This document shows positions 1 through 6,756 of a stretch of DNA of 64,000 nucleotides, piece after piece. The position numbers and the translations under genes were made by a program. The stretch lies in contig DAOOIT010000012.1 of the NCBI GenBank assembly GCA_035384565.1, positions 54,649 to 118,648 on the forward strand, given 5' to 3'. Within the stretch, counting starts at the first letter, position 1. Each line of letters begins with the position of its first letter. The DNA is from Planctomycetota bacterium (GTDB lineage: Bacteria; Planctomycetota; PUPC01; DSUN01). The notes beneath the pieces are model-generated. The model made no database searches and was not told where the DNA came from. It saw only the letters and a program-made list of their open reading frames with translations.

Positions 1-163
1 CGGATACCCTTGCCGCTGCCCCGGCCCGGTCCTCCCAAGGGCGCAAGGAAGGGGTTGCGATGCCGGCGCCAGACCTTGAACGCCTGAAGTGGGCTTGCCG
101 AGTGGCTTGCCCGGGAAGGCTGGGTTACGCGCTGCATCAAGCGCATGGTTGAGGGAGGTGGCA

Positions 164-1225
164 ATGATCCCCTACCGATGCGAGTGTGGCAAGGTGTACC
201 CCTTGGCGGACGAGCATGCCGGCGCACAAGTGACTTGCCCGGTATGCAACCGGGTAGGGACAATCGCACTTGCCGATGGTCAGGTGTCGCAAGGCGACAG
301 AGCGAGAAGCTCGGACGATCTTGACCGGCTGACGATAACGACAGATGCGGGGAAACTGGCGTTCCGACTGCTCATGGCTCATCGGTTCATTGTCGGGGCT
401 GTAAAACGGTACGCCTCTTTGGTGACGACGGACGCGACTGAACCTAACGTGCCTCTCAGCACCGACGTTCGGGGGAGGGAGGGCGACGAGATAATCGCAC
501 GGGAAATCGAGGCAATCTTAGGTCGTGACCTCGTCAAGCGGCTCCTGGTTACCATCGAGTCCGTTCCGCCTTTCGTTCCAGGTCAGGAAGTAGTAAGCGC
601 GGATGAGTCGGCGGCCAGCGCCATCTTCGCAGCACAGTGTCGGCTCGAAGAAGCTGCAAGACCTATCCTGCCCAAGGTGTTTACTGACGATCCGCTTGGT
701 GATGGTCTATTCAAGAGGGACAGGTGGATCTGGCCCAGGTTGCCGCTGGCCCAGCGTGGGATGCCCTGGCAGCTCTACTGGCAGCGCATGGGGTCCACCC
801 CCAATGCCATATGCTCCAAGCTCCGGCACGTGATGAACGTCGAGGAACACTCCCTGAATCGAGAATACGAGCAAAGCCCCAAGGGCGGGCTCTCCAAGAA
901 ACCGCGCCGGCGCAGGCGCGCAAGCGAAGCCGCCAGCAAACTGACGGTCAGGCAGCTTGAGGCAGTGCAGATTGTCGGCGAGTGCAAGGGGAACTTCACG
1001 GAAGCCGCGCGGCGCATGGGTCTCAAGGACCCCAAGAGCGTTCGGGAGCTTTACGAAAAAGGGGTGCGGAAGGCAGGGGTTGCGGCGGTCTTGAAGCCCA
1101 AGATGATACGTGAGGCGCAGGACAGGCGGGGGCAGTCGTTGATTGCTGACAAGGACGAGGGCGAAGGTGTGAAGACGCTGGGGCCGGCGGCGAGGGGGAC
1201 GGTGCTGAAGGACCGGCGCTGGTAG
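164..1225 (+). CDS. Zinc-ribbon and helix-turn-helix protein of the integrative element
   Basis: 353 aa, family not recognised. Seen: a small zinc ribbon at the N-terminus (C6-x-C8 and C25-P-x-C28), an unassigned middle, a basic run near residues 245-253 (KKPRRRRR), then about 45 residues (260-305) that read as a helix-turn-helix like sigma-factor region 4 (TVRQLEAVQIV, then TEAARRMGL). The start at 164 is chosen over an in-frame ATG at 89 because GGGAGG lies just upstream. It is the first complete gene of the element that ends at the tRNA, so a regulatory or replication-control role is likely. A DNA-binding role is inferred from the two motifs only. Confidence 0.6.
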   Translation: MIPYRCECGKVYPLADEHAGAQVTCPVCNRVGTIALADGQVSQGDRARSSDDLDRLTITTDAGKLAFRLLMAHRFIVGAVKRYASLVTTDATEPNVPLSTDVRGREGDEIIAREIEAILGRDLVKRLLVTIESVPPFVPGQEVVSADESAASAIFAAQCRLEEAARPILPKVFTDDPLGDGLFKRDRWIWPRLPLAQRGMPWQLYWQRMGSTPNAICSKLRHVMNVEEHSLNREYEQSPKGGLSKKPRRRRRASEAASKLTVRQLEAVQIVGECKGNFTEAARRMGLKDPKSVRELYEKGVRKAGVAAVLKPKMIREAQDRRGQSLIADKDEGEGVKTLGPAARGTVLKDRRW

Positions 1226-1269
1226 GGGTGCCGGGGGTTCGGTTCGGGGTAGGTTACGCATTTCTGCGC

Positions 1270-1353
1270 TTTTTTTCCTTCCTCCCAAGACGTGATTCTC
1301 CAATCACTTGCGGCTGACACCGGGGGTATCCAGTCCTTACGCTACCCCCTTTT
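1270..1353 (+). terminator. Weak terminator-like signals between element genes
   Basis: A short CGCA/TGCG hairpin (1257-1268) is followed by seven T (1270-1276). A second 7-bp stem (GGGGGTA 1322-1328 with TACCCCC 1343-1349) is followed by TTTT. Both stems are short, so termination after the zinc-ribbon gene is only possible. Confidence 0.3.
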
Positions 1354-1399
1354 CTCGGAAGAGGTCGAGGGGAGAGAGACCTTTTCTGAGGAGACGGCC

Positions 1400-1525
1400 A
1401 TGAGCCGCAAGGTGACGAAGGCTGAGGAACGGGCCTTCCGCGAGTTGGCCCGCGTGGCGCGGAAGCTGCGGCGCGCGCAGGAACGCGCACAGAAGGCAGA
1501 GAAGGGAGGGCGCGACAATGCTTGA
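1400..1525 (+). CDS. Small basic helical protein
   Basis: 41 aa. It is rich in Lys, Arg, Ala and Glu and looks like a single amphipathic helix (AERAFRELARVARKLRRAQ). GAGGAG sits a few bases before the ATG, and the gene overlaps the next one by 8 nt (ATG of the AlpA-like gene at 1518), so translational coupling is likely. No family is recognised. Small basic proteins at this place in integrative elements often help replication or excision, but nothing in the sequence shows which. It could also be only a leader for the following gene. Confidence 0.5.
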   Translation: MSRKVTKAEERAFRELARVARKLRRAQERAQKAEKGGRDNA

Positions 1526-1736
1526 GCGAACAACGGGCTGTGAGTTGGCGACGGTTCGGGAAGCGGCAGAGCTGCTGCGGATTCACCCGCGCAGCGTGTG
1601 GCGGCTGAGTGCGCTGGCCGAGGCGGGCACGGGGGGTTTTCCCCGGCCCGTGCGGCTGGCGGCGAAAACCGTCCGCTGGCGCGTGGCGGACATTCAACGG
1701 TACCTCGACGGCCTGGCCGGGGAGGGGAAGCGATGA
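1518..1736 (+). CDS. AlpA/excisionase-type winged-helix DNA-binding protein
   Basis: 72 aa. The layout is typical of the AlpA / MerR-like excisionase group: an opening VREAAELLRIHPRSVWRL recognition region, then PRPVRL, then a closing RWRVADIQRYLDGL. In prophages and integrative plasmids such proteins steer excision or activate the integrase. It overlaps the small basic gene by 8 nt at its start and the replication ATPase by 4 nt (ATGA) at its end, so the three genes form one translational unit. The family assignment is fairly secure; excisionase versus transcription activator cannot be decided from the sequence. Confidence 0.75.
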   Translation: MLERTTGCELATVREAAELLRIHPRSVWRLSALAEAGTGGFPRPVRLAAKTVRWRVADIQRYLDGLAGEGKR

Positions 1737-3226
1737 GCCACAACGGGACTCCCCCCTACGACGCGGATGCGGAACAGGCGGTGATCGGGTCGTTGCTGAT
1801 TGACAACGACACGTTTGAGGATGTGGCGCGGCTCGTGGGGGCGGGCGATTTCTACCTCAACGGCAACCGGCGCATCTTCGAGGCGGCGGCCGCAGAGATC
1901 GCGGCGGGTCGGTCGGCGGACGCCGTGACGATGACGGCGGCGCTTGAGGCGTCGGGCCAGCTTGAAGCCATAGGTGGCGCGGATGCGCTGGTCGAGTTGC
2001 TTGAGAAGGTGCCCACTGCGGCGAATGCGGAGCACTACGCGCGGATCGTGGCTGACCGCGCGCGACGGCGGCGGATCATCGAGGCGGCTGAGCGCGCCGC
2101 ACAGCGGGCCGCCGACTTGACGGCAGACGATGCCGAGATCGCGACGGCGCTTGAGGCCGTGGCCGCTGCGGGCAACGGGGCTTGGCGCGGCGGAGCCGAG
2201 GCGGTGCTGGTGAAGATGGCGGACGTGGCCCCCGAGCCGGTGCGCTGGGTGTGGCCGTGGCGGGTGCCCCTGGGCAAGCTGACGCTGTTCGCCGGCGATC
2301 CTGGCCTGGGCAAGAGCCTGCTGAGCCTCGACATTGCGGCACGAGTGACTCGAGGTGCCCACTGGCCCGGCCCCGACGCGGCGGGCGAACCCGCGCCCCT
2401 GGGCAACGTGATCCTGCTGTCGGCAGAAGACGACAAGGCCGACACTATCCGGCCCCGGCTCGATGCGGCGGGGGCCGACGTGGAGCGGATCGTGGTGCTG
2501 GACTCGGTTCGGGAGCGTGGCGGGGAACGGGGCTTCACCCTGGCGGACCTTCCCATCCTGAGCCGGGCAATCGAGGACACGGGGGGCGTCAACCTTGTGG
2601 TGATTGATCCCCTGAGCGCCTACCTGGGCGGCGTGGACAGCCACAGGAACGCCGAAGTGCGAAGCCTGCTCGGGCCGTTGAAGGCCCTGGCCGAAGCGCG
2701 GGGCGTGGCTGTGGCGGCTGTGACGCATCTCTGCAAAGGCGGCGGGCAGTCGGCGCTCTACCGCGCGATGGGGAGTCTTGGGTTCGTGGCCGCGGCCCGC
2801 GCCTACTGGGTGCTGTCGCGCGACGGCGACGATCCCAAGCGGGTGCTGATGCTGCCGGGGAAGCAGAACCTTGCGCCCGACGTGGGGGGCCTGGCCTTCC
2901 GCGTCGAGGACTCCCCGGACTCCCCTGGCGTGCCCGTGCTGGCGTGGGAGTCGAGCGCCGTCACAGTGCCCGTTGACGAGGTGCTCGCGTCATGCGTCCC
3001 GGCGGACCGCGAGACGCGCCGGGAGCGCGACGAGGCCGCCGACTGGCTCCGGGGCTTCCTGGCGGGTGGGCCGGTGCCAAAGGCTGAGGTCGTGGCCGCT
3101 GCAAAGTCGAACCGCCACGCCTGGCATACCGTGCGGCGGGCCGCCGACAGCATCGGCGTGGAACACCCGCGCGACGGTTTCGGGCGTGGGTCCAAGGTGC
3201 TGTGGAAGCTGCCCGATGGCGCATAG
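1733..3226 (+). CDS. Replication ATPase: DnaB N-terminal-like domain plus RepA/RecA-type ATPase
   Basis: 497 aa. Residues about 1-115 resemble the DnaB N-terminal domain (AEQAVIGSLLIDNDTFEDVA, then NAEHYARIVADRARRR). From about 165 a RecA-like ATPase of the AAA_25/RepA group follows: Walker A GDPGLGKS at about 188-195, and Walker B LVVIDPLSAYLG near 290. Such proteins act as replicative helicases of plasmids, ICEs and phage satellites. The start uses the ATGA overlap with the AlpA-like gene. A cluster of 15-bp repeats lies directly downstream and could be its binding sites. The family call is firm; the role as the element's own helicase is inferred. Confidence 0.8.
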   Translation: MSHNGTPPYDADAEQAVIGSLLIDNDTFEDVARLVGAGDFYLNGNRRIFEAAAAEIAAGRSADAVTMTAALEASGQLEAIGGADALVELLEKVPTAANAEHYARIVADRARRRRIIEAAERAAQRAADLTADDAEIATALEAVAAAGNGAWRGGAEAVLVKMADVAPEPVRWVWPWRVPLGKLTLFAGDPGLGKSLLSLDIAARVTRGAHWPGPDAAGEPAPLGNVILLSAEDDKADTIRPRLDAAGADVERIVVLDSVRERGGERGFTLADLPILSRAIEDTGGVNLVVIDPLSAYLGGVDSHRNAEVRSLLGPLKALAEARGVAVAAVTHLCKGGGQSALYRAMGSLGFVAAARAYWVLSRDGDDPKRVLMLPGKQNLAPDVGGLAFRVEDSPDSPGVPVLAWESSAVTVPVDEVLASCVPADRETRRERDEAADWLRGFLAGGPVPKAEVVAAAKSNRHAWHTVRRAADSIGVEHPRDGFGRGSKVLWKLPDGA

Positions 3227-3238
3227 TTGCCCAGAAAG

Positions 3239-3295
3239 CCCATACATGCCCACGCCTGAGAGTGGACAAGTATGGGGGAAGTGGGCAAGTATCAG
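3239..3295. repeat. Three copies of a 15-bp motif (iteron or operator cluster)
   Basis: Consensus GTGGRCAWGTATGGG. Copy 1 is inverted at 3239-3253, copy 2 is direct at 3262-3276, copy 3 is direct at 3281-3295 and less perfect at its end. Copies 1 and 2 form an inverted repeat (13 of 15 positions) around an 8-nt centre. The cluster lies between the replication ATPase and the repressor promoter, as expected for iterons or repressor operators. Confidence 0.6.
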
Positions 3296-3364
3296 GCTGG
3301 GCGTGGAATCCAAGCGTCAAGGGTTCGGGCGGGGTCCGACGCACGGGGCCGCAAAGAATCGGAC

Positions 3365-3393
3365 TTGACAAGCGAATGGAAGTATGGTAACAT
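3365..3393 (+). promoter_or_regulatory. Promoter of the HTH/integrase pair, near-leaderless
   Basis: TTGACA at 3365-3370, 17-bp spacer, TAACAT at 3388-3393. The predicted start point (about 3400) is at or next to the ATG at 3402, so the transcript would have almost no 5' leader. No Shine-Dalgarno lies before the ATG. Confidence 0.65.
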
Positions 3394-3401
3394 AGATTAG
3401 C

Positions 3402-3626
3402 ATGAACACCAGACAAGTGAAACCCACGATGGCTGAGTTGCTTCGGGAGGCCCTGGAGGGCCGCACGGAATCGCTGCGGGCAATCGAGCGGGCCACGGGG
3501 GTGAAACACCCTGCGATGGTCAACTTCCTGTCGAGGAAGCGCTCGTTTCACCTGGACAGCGCGGACAAGCTGGCCGCCTACTTTGGGATCGAGGTGAAGC
3601 GGCCGCGGAAACGGCGAAAGGGGTAA
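3402..3626 (+). CDS. Small HTH (Cro/CI-like) regulator
   Basis: 74 aa. A helix-turn-helix is visible in LRAIERATGVKHPAMVNFL, followed by a domain-closing SADKLAAYFGIEV and a basic tail (KRPRKRRKG). This is the usual shape of small Xre-type repressors of plasmids and prophages. It lies 3 nt before the recombinase gene, so the two are co-transcribed and probably coupled. The promoter is placed so that the message begins at the start codon, as for lambda cI made from PRM. It would plausibly repress excision or replication through the repeats just upstream; that link is inferred. Confidence 0.7.
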   Translation: MNTRQVKPTMAELLREALEGRTESLRAIERATGVKHPAMVNFLSRKRSFHLDSADKLAAYFGIEVKRPRKRRKG

Positions 3627-3629
3627 CGC

Positions 3630-4979
3630 ATGGCGTCCATCTTCAAGCGCGGGGGGCGCAAGGCCCCCAAGGGTGCCCCGTGGGTGATCGCCTACTATGA
3701 CGAGCACGGGGTACGGCGCACGGAAACAACGTGCGCCGACAAGGAAGCCGCGGAGCAGATCGCCCGCAAGCGGGAAACCGACGTGGCGTTGCGGCGGGCC
3801 GGCCTGGGCGATCCGCGCGAACGGCAATGGGCGGCGGCAGAGGGCCGGCTGCTGAGTGACCATCTGGCCGACTACCAGAAGGCCCTTGAAGCAGCGGGCC
3901 GCACGGCGCAGCATTCCCGTCTGACAAAGGCGCGGGTGACTCGCCTGCTCGACATGACGGGGGCCACGCGCATCAGCAGCCTGTTGCCGGCGGCGTTCCA
4001 AGCCGCCGTGGGGAAGCTGATTGAGGGCGGGCTATCGAAGCAGAGCGCCACGCACTACGTCCGGGCCGTCAAAGCCTTCTCGGCGTGGCTCTGGCGGGAG
4101 GGCCGCTGCCGTGACGACCGGCTCAAACCGCTGCAAGGCTACAACGCCGCCGAGGACCGCCGCCACGAGCGCGCCCCCCTGAGTGACGACGAGATCGGAA
4201 GGGTTGTGCGGGCCGCCCTTGAAGGCCCCACCATCGAGGGGGTAGCGGGCGACGTGCGGGCAATGGCCTATGTTGTGGCGAGCGTGACGGGGTTGCGGGC
4301 GAATGAGCTGCGCTCTTTGACTCCGCAGTCGTTCAGGCTCGACGCCGAGCCGCCCGCCGTGGTCGTGGCGGCCCGCAGCAGCAAGCGGCGACGCCTCGAC
4401 CGTCAGCCGTTGCCGCCTGGGGTTGTGCCCGTGCTGCGGGCGTGGCTGTCGGGGCGGGCAGAGGGCGCGCCGGTGTTTCCGCTGCCGTCCGACACGGCGG
4501 GGATGCTGCGGCGCGACCTGGCCGCCGCGCGCGAAGCGTGGCTTGCCGAGGCGGGGCCAGAAGACAGGGCGCGGTGGGAGCAAAGCGACTTCCTGTGCTA
4601 CCGCGACCATCAGGGCCGCTACCGTGACTTCCACGCGCTGCGGCACGGCTTCGCAACGGCAGTGGCCCGCGTTGCCACGCCTCGTGTCGCGCAAGACCTG
4701 GCCCGCCATTCGACGCCGGCGTTGACCATCGGCACCTACTCCCACAGTGACGACGCTGAGCGGTCCCGGGCCGTGGCGCAGTTGCCTCTGGCCCGCAGCG
4801 CATGTGCAGCGGTCCGGTGGCACGAGGCAGCACAGAAGGCCATCAATGCAGCGCCTTGCGCTGTACGGCCCGATGTGGTATACTCGATGGCATATGGCGA
4901 GAATCGCCGATTTGACAGCGTAGACGCCTGCTGGCGGGTTGGCCGAGTGGTCGAAGGCGACGGTTTTGAAAACCGTTGA
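3630..4979 (+). CDS. Tyrosine recombinase (integrase) running into tRNA-Ser
   Basis: 449 aa. All catalytic residues are visible: R223 (TGLRANEL), H335-x-x-R338 (HALRH), H360 (ARHS) and Y370 (GTYSH). The N-terminal half has a SAM-like core-binding region (residues about 75-150). About 79 residues follow the tyrosine, much longer than usual. This tail is encoded by the tRNA-Ser promoter and then the 5' half of the tRNA itself, and the stop (4977-4979) lies just past the anticodon stem. The tail is therefore probably target-site sequence read in frame. The enzyme would integrate and excise the element at this tRNA gene. It is co-transcribed with the HTH gene. Confidence 0.88.
   Translation: MASIFKRGGRKAPKGAPWVIAYYDEHGVRRTETTCADKEAAEQIARKRETDVALRRAGLGDPRERQWAAAEGRLLSDHLADYQKALEAAGRTAQHSRLTKARVTRLLDMTGATRISSLLPAAFQAAVGKLIEGGLSKQSATHYVRAVKAFSAWLWREGRCRDDRLKPLQGYNAAEDRRHERAPLSDDEIGRVVRAALEGPTIEGVAGDVRAMAYVVASVTGLRANELRSLTPQSFRLDAEPPAVVVAARSSKRRRLDRQPLPPGVVPVLRAWLSGRAEGAPVFPLPSDTAGMLRRDLAAAREAWLAEAGPEDRARWEQSDFLCYRDHQGRYRDFHALRHGFATAVARVATPRVAQDLARHSTPALTIGTYSHSDDAERSRAVAQLPLARSACAAVRWHEAAQKAINAAPCAVRPDVVYSMAYGENRRFDSVDACWRVGRVVEGDGFENR
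4856..4884 (+). promoter_or_regulatory. Promoter of tRNA-Ser inside the integrase gene
   Basis: TTGCGC 4856-4861, 17-bp spacer, TATACT 4879-4884. Predicted start is about 4891, some 40 nt before the tRNA. It lies wholly within the integrase coding sequence. Confidence 0.65.
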
Positions 4980-5024
4980 CGGCAGAAATGTCGTCCGGGG
5001 GTTCGAATCCCTCACCCGCCGCCA
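4933..5024 (+). tRNA. tRNA-Ser (anticodon TGA), CCA encoded
   Basis: Acceptor stem GGCGGGT (4933-4939) pairs with ACCCGCC (5014-5020), followed by discriminator G and encoded CCA. Anticodon stem ACGGT/ACCGT encloses TTTGAAA, giving anticodon TGA at 4967-4969 (reads UCA). A long variable arm (GACG/CGTC) marks it as a class II serine tRNA. T-loop TTCGAAT is at 5002-5008. Confidence 0.95.
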
Positions 5025-5099
5025 CGGACAGGTTGGCGGCGCGAGGCGCCGGCTGGTGCGGTGCGCGGGCTGGGGGGACGGGGCAGCGGCCCGCGGGCC

Positions 5100-6344
5100 T
5101 CAGGCATACTGCTTGCCGCGCGGCACGACGACAATCCCCTTGGTTGTGACGGTATAAGCGGCGGCATCGGCGGCACGGTCGAGGCCAATGACGGTGCCGT
5201 CGGGTATGTGAACTCCCTTGTCAATGATGGCGCGGTGAATTGTGCAGCCGCGGCCGATGGTGCAGTCGTCCATGATGATGGATTCGGTGACGCGGGCGCC
5301 TTCCTCCACGCGAACGCTGGGGGAGAGGATGGAACGTTCCACGTAGCCGCCGCTGACGATGCAGCCGGGGGAGATGAGGGAGTTGATGACCATGCCGCGG
5401 CGCCCCTGGGGGCCGTCCTCGTTGAAGACGGTCTTCGCGGGGGGAACCTGGAGAGGGGCGGTGCGGATGGGCCAGTCATCGTCGTAGAGGTTGAAGAGAG
5501 GGTCGACTTCCACCAGGTCGAGATTGGCCTCCCAGTAGGCGTCGCGGGTGCCGATGTCGCGCCAGTACTTCTGGGGCTTCTTGTTCTCGTCCTTGAAGTC
5601 GTGGGCGTAGACGGCGTGGGTCTTGATCATGTGGGGAATGATGTTCTTGCCGAAGTCGTGCTGCGAGTCCCGCTTGGCGTCGGCGATGATCTCCCGGACC
5701 AGCACGGGGGTGTTGAAGAGATAGACGCCCATGGAGGCGAGGCAGAGGTTTGGGGAGCCCGGGAGAGTCGGCGGGTCCTCGGCCTTTTCTTTGAAATCTA
5801 TGATCCGCGATTCGCGGTCCACCACGGCAACCCCAAGGCGTTTGGCTTCTTCCTTGGGCACCGGGATGCAGGCGATGGTGAGGTCGGCGCTCTTCTCCAG
5901 GTGCGCGTCGAGCATGGCGCGGTAGTTCATCTTGTAGACGTGGTCGCCGGAGAGGATGAAGGTGAGGTGGGGGCGCTCCTGCTCGAGCGTGTAGATGTTC
6001 TGGTAGATGGCATCGGCCGTGCCGAGGTACCAGGAGGTGCTCATCCGCTGCTGGGGGGGAATGCATCGGATGAACTCGCCAAGTTCGTGGCTGAGGATGT
6101 TCCAGGCGAAGTGGATGTGGTAGTCGAGGGAACTGCTTTTGTACTGGGTGAGGACGAAGACGCGGCGGATGCCGGAATTGATGCAGTTGGACAGGGTGAA
6201 GTCAATGATGCGGTAGGTGCCGCCGAAGGGGACCGCCGGCTTGGCTCGGTCGCGGGTCAGGGGGTAGAGGCGCTCGCCTTGCCCGCCGGCGAGGATCATG
6301 GCGATGACTTTGAGGCGCGGACCGTGTGAGGTGATGATCGACAT
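5100..6344 (-). CDS. glgC: Glucose-1-phosphate adenylyltransferase (ADP-glucose pyrophosphorylase)
   Basis: 414 aa, normal family length. It makes ADP-glucose from ATP and glucose-1-phosphate, the committed step of bacterial glycogen synthesis. The N-terminal nucleotidyltransferase domain has the signature GGQGERLYPLTRDRAKPAVP, followed by SGDHVYKMNY and DIGTRDAYWEANLDL. The C-terminal third is a left-handed beta-helix (repeats such as SLISPGCIVSGGYVERSI). It is the last gene of a six-gene minus-strand operon, 15 nt after the response regulator, and it uses the product route shared with glgA in the same operon. GGAG precedes the ATG. Confidence 0.95.
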   Translation of the reverse strand: MSIITSHGPRLKVIAMILAGGQGERLYPLTRDRAKPAVPFGGTYRIIDFTLSNCINSGIRRVFVLTQYKSSSLDYHIHFAWNILSHELGEFIRCIPPQQRMSTSWYLGTADAIYQNIYTLEQERPHLTFILSGDHVYKMNYRAMLDAHLEKSADLTIACIPVPKEEAKRLGVAVVDRESRIIDFKEKAEDPPTLPGSPNLCLASMGVYLFNTPVLVREIIADAKRDSQHDFGKNIIPHMIKTHAVYAHDFKDENKKPQKYWRDIGTRDAYWEANLDLVEVDPLFNLYDDDWPIRTAPLQVPPAKTVFNEDGPQGRRGMVINSLISPGCIVSGGYVERSILSPSVRVEEGARVTESIIMDDCTIGRGCTIHRAIIDKGVHIPDGTVIGLDRAADAAAYTVTTKGIVVVPRGKQYA

Positions 6345-6359
6345 GCGGGGGCTCCGGGG

Positions 6360-6734
6360 TCACGGGGTCTCGTGGGCGCCGTGCTTGGCCAACACGCGCT
6401 TGATCTCGGACTTCAGCTCTGCGAGGTCGGACGACTTGACGACGTAGGCGTCGGCCGACCAGGCCATGAAGTTGTCCTTGTACGTGGCATAGGCGGTGTG
6501 GAGGATGATGGGAATGCGGTTGTTCGTGGCCAGGATGCGCCCGAGGGCCTCGATGCCGTCCATGTCCGGCATTGCCACGTCCAGGACCACAAGGTCGGGG
6601 GTCACCTTCTTCACGGTCTCGAGTGCTTCGGTGCCGCCGCCTGCCACCACGACATCGTAGCCCTCCTCGCGGAGTTCTTCGGCGAAGAGGAGTTGCTGAT
6701 GGGCGTCGTCCTCGACAAGCAGAATCAGAGCCAT
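6360..6734 (-). CDS. CheY-like single-domain response regulator
   Basis: 124 aa, a receiver domain only. The acidic pocket (VEDDAHQQ), phosphoacceptor Asp (LVVLDVAMPDMDG), switch Thr (HTAY) and conserved Lys (VVKSSD) are all visible. With no output domain it must act by protein contact or pass phosphate on. It lies 22 nt after the large histidine kinase and 15 nt before glgC, so the kinase is its likely phosphodonor and glycogen metabolism its likely target. An upstream in-frame extension is rejected because it would run into the kinase gene; the ATG at 6734 has GGAGA before it. Confidence 0.88.
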   Translation of the reverse strand: MALILLVEDDAHQQLLFAEELREEGYDVVVAGGGTEALETVKKVTPDLVVLDVAMPDMDGIEALGRILATNNRIPIILHTAYATYKDNFMAWSADAYVVKSSDLAELKSEIKRVLAKHGAHETP

Positions 6735-6756
6735 GGTGCGTTCTCCGTGCTGGGGT

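Noticed and set aside
1..87. Open frame ending at TGA 85-87, possible tail of an upstream gene
   Set aside because: Only 28 codons are visible, rich in Pro and Arg with no family signal; it cannot be told from chance.
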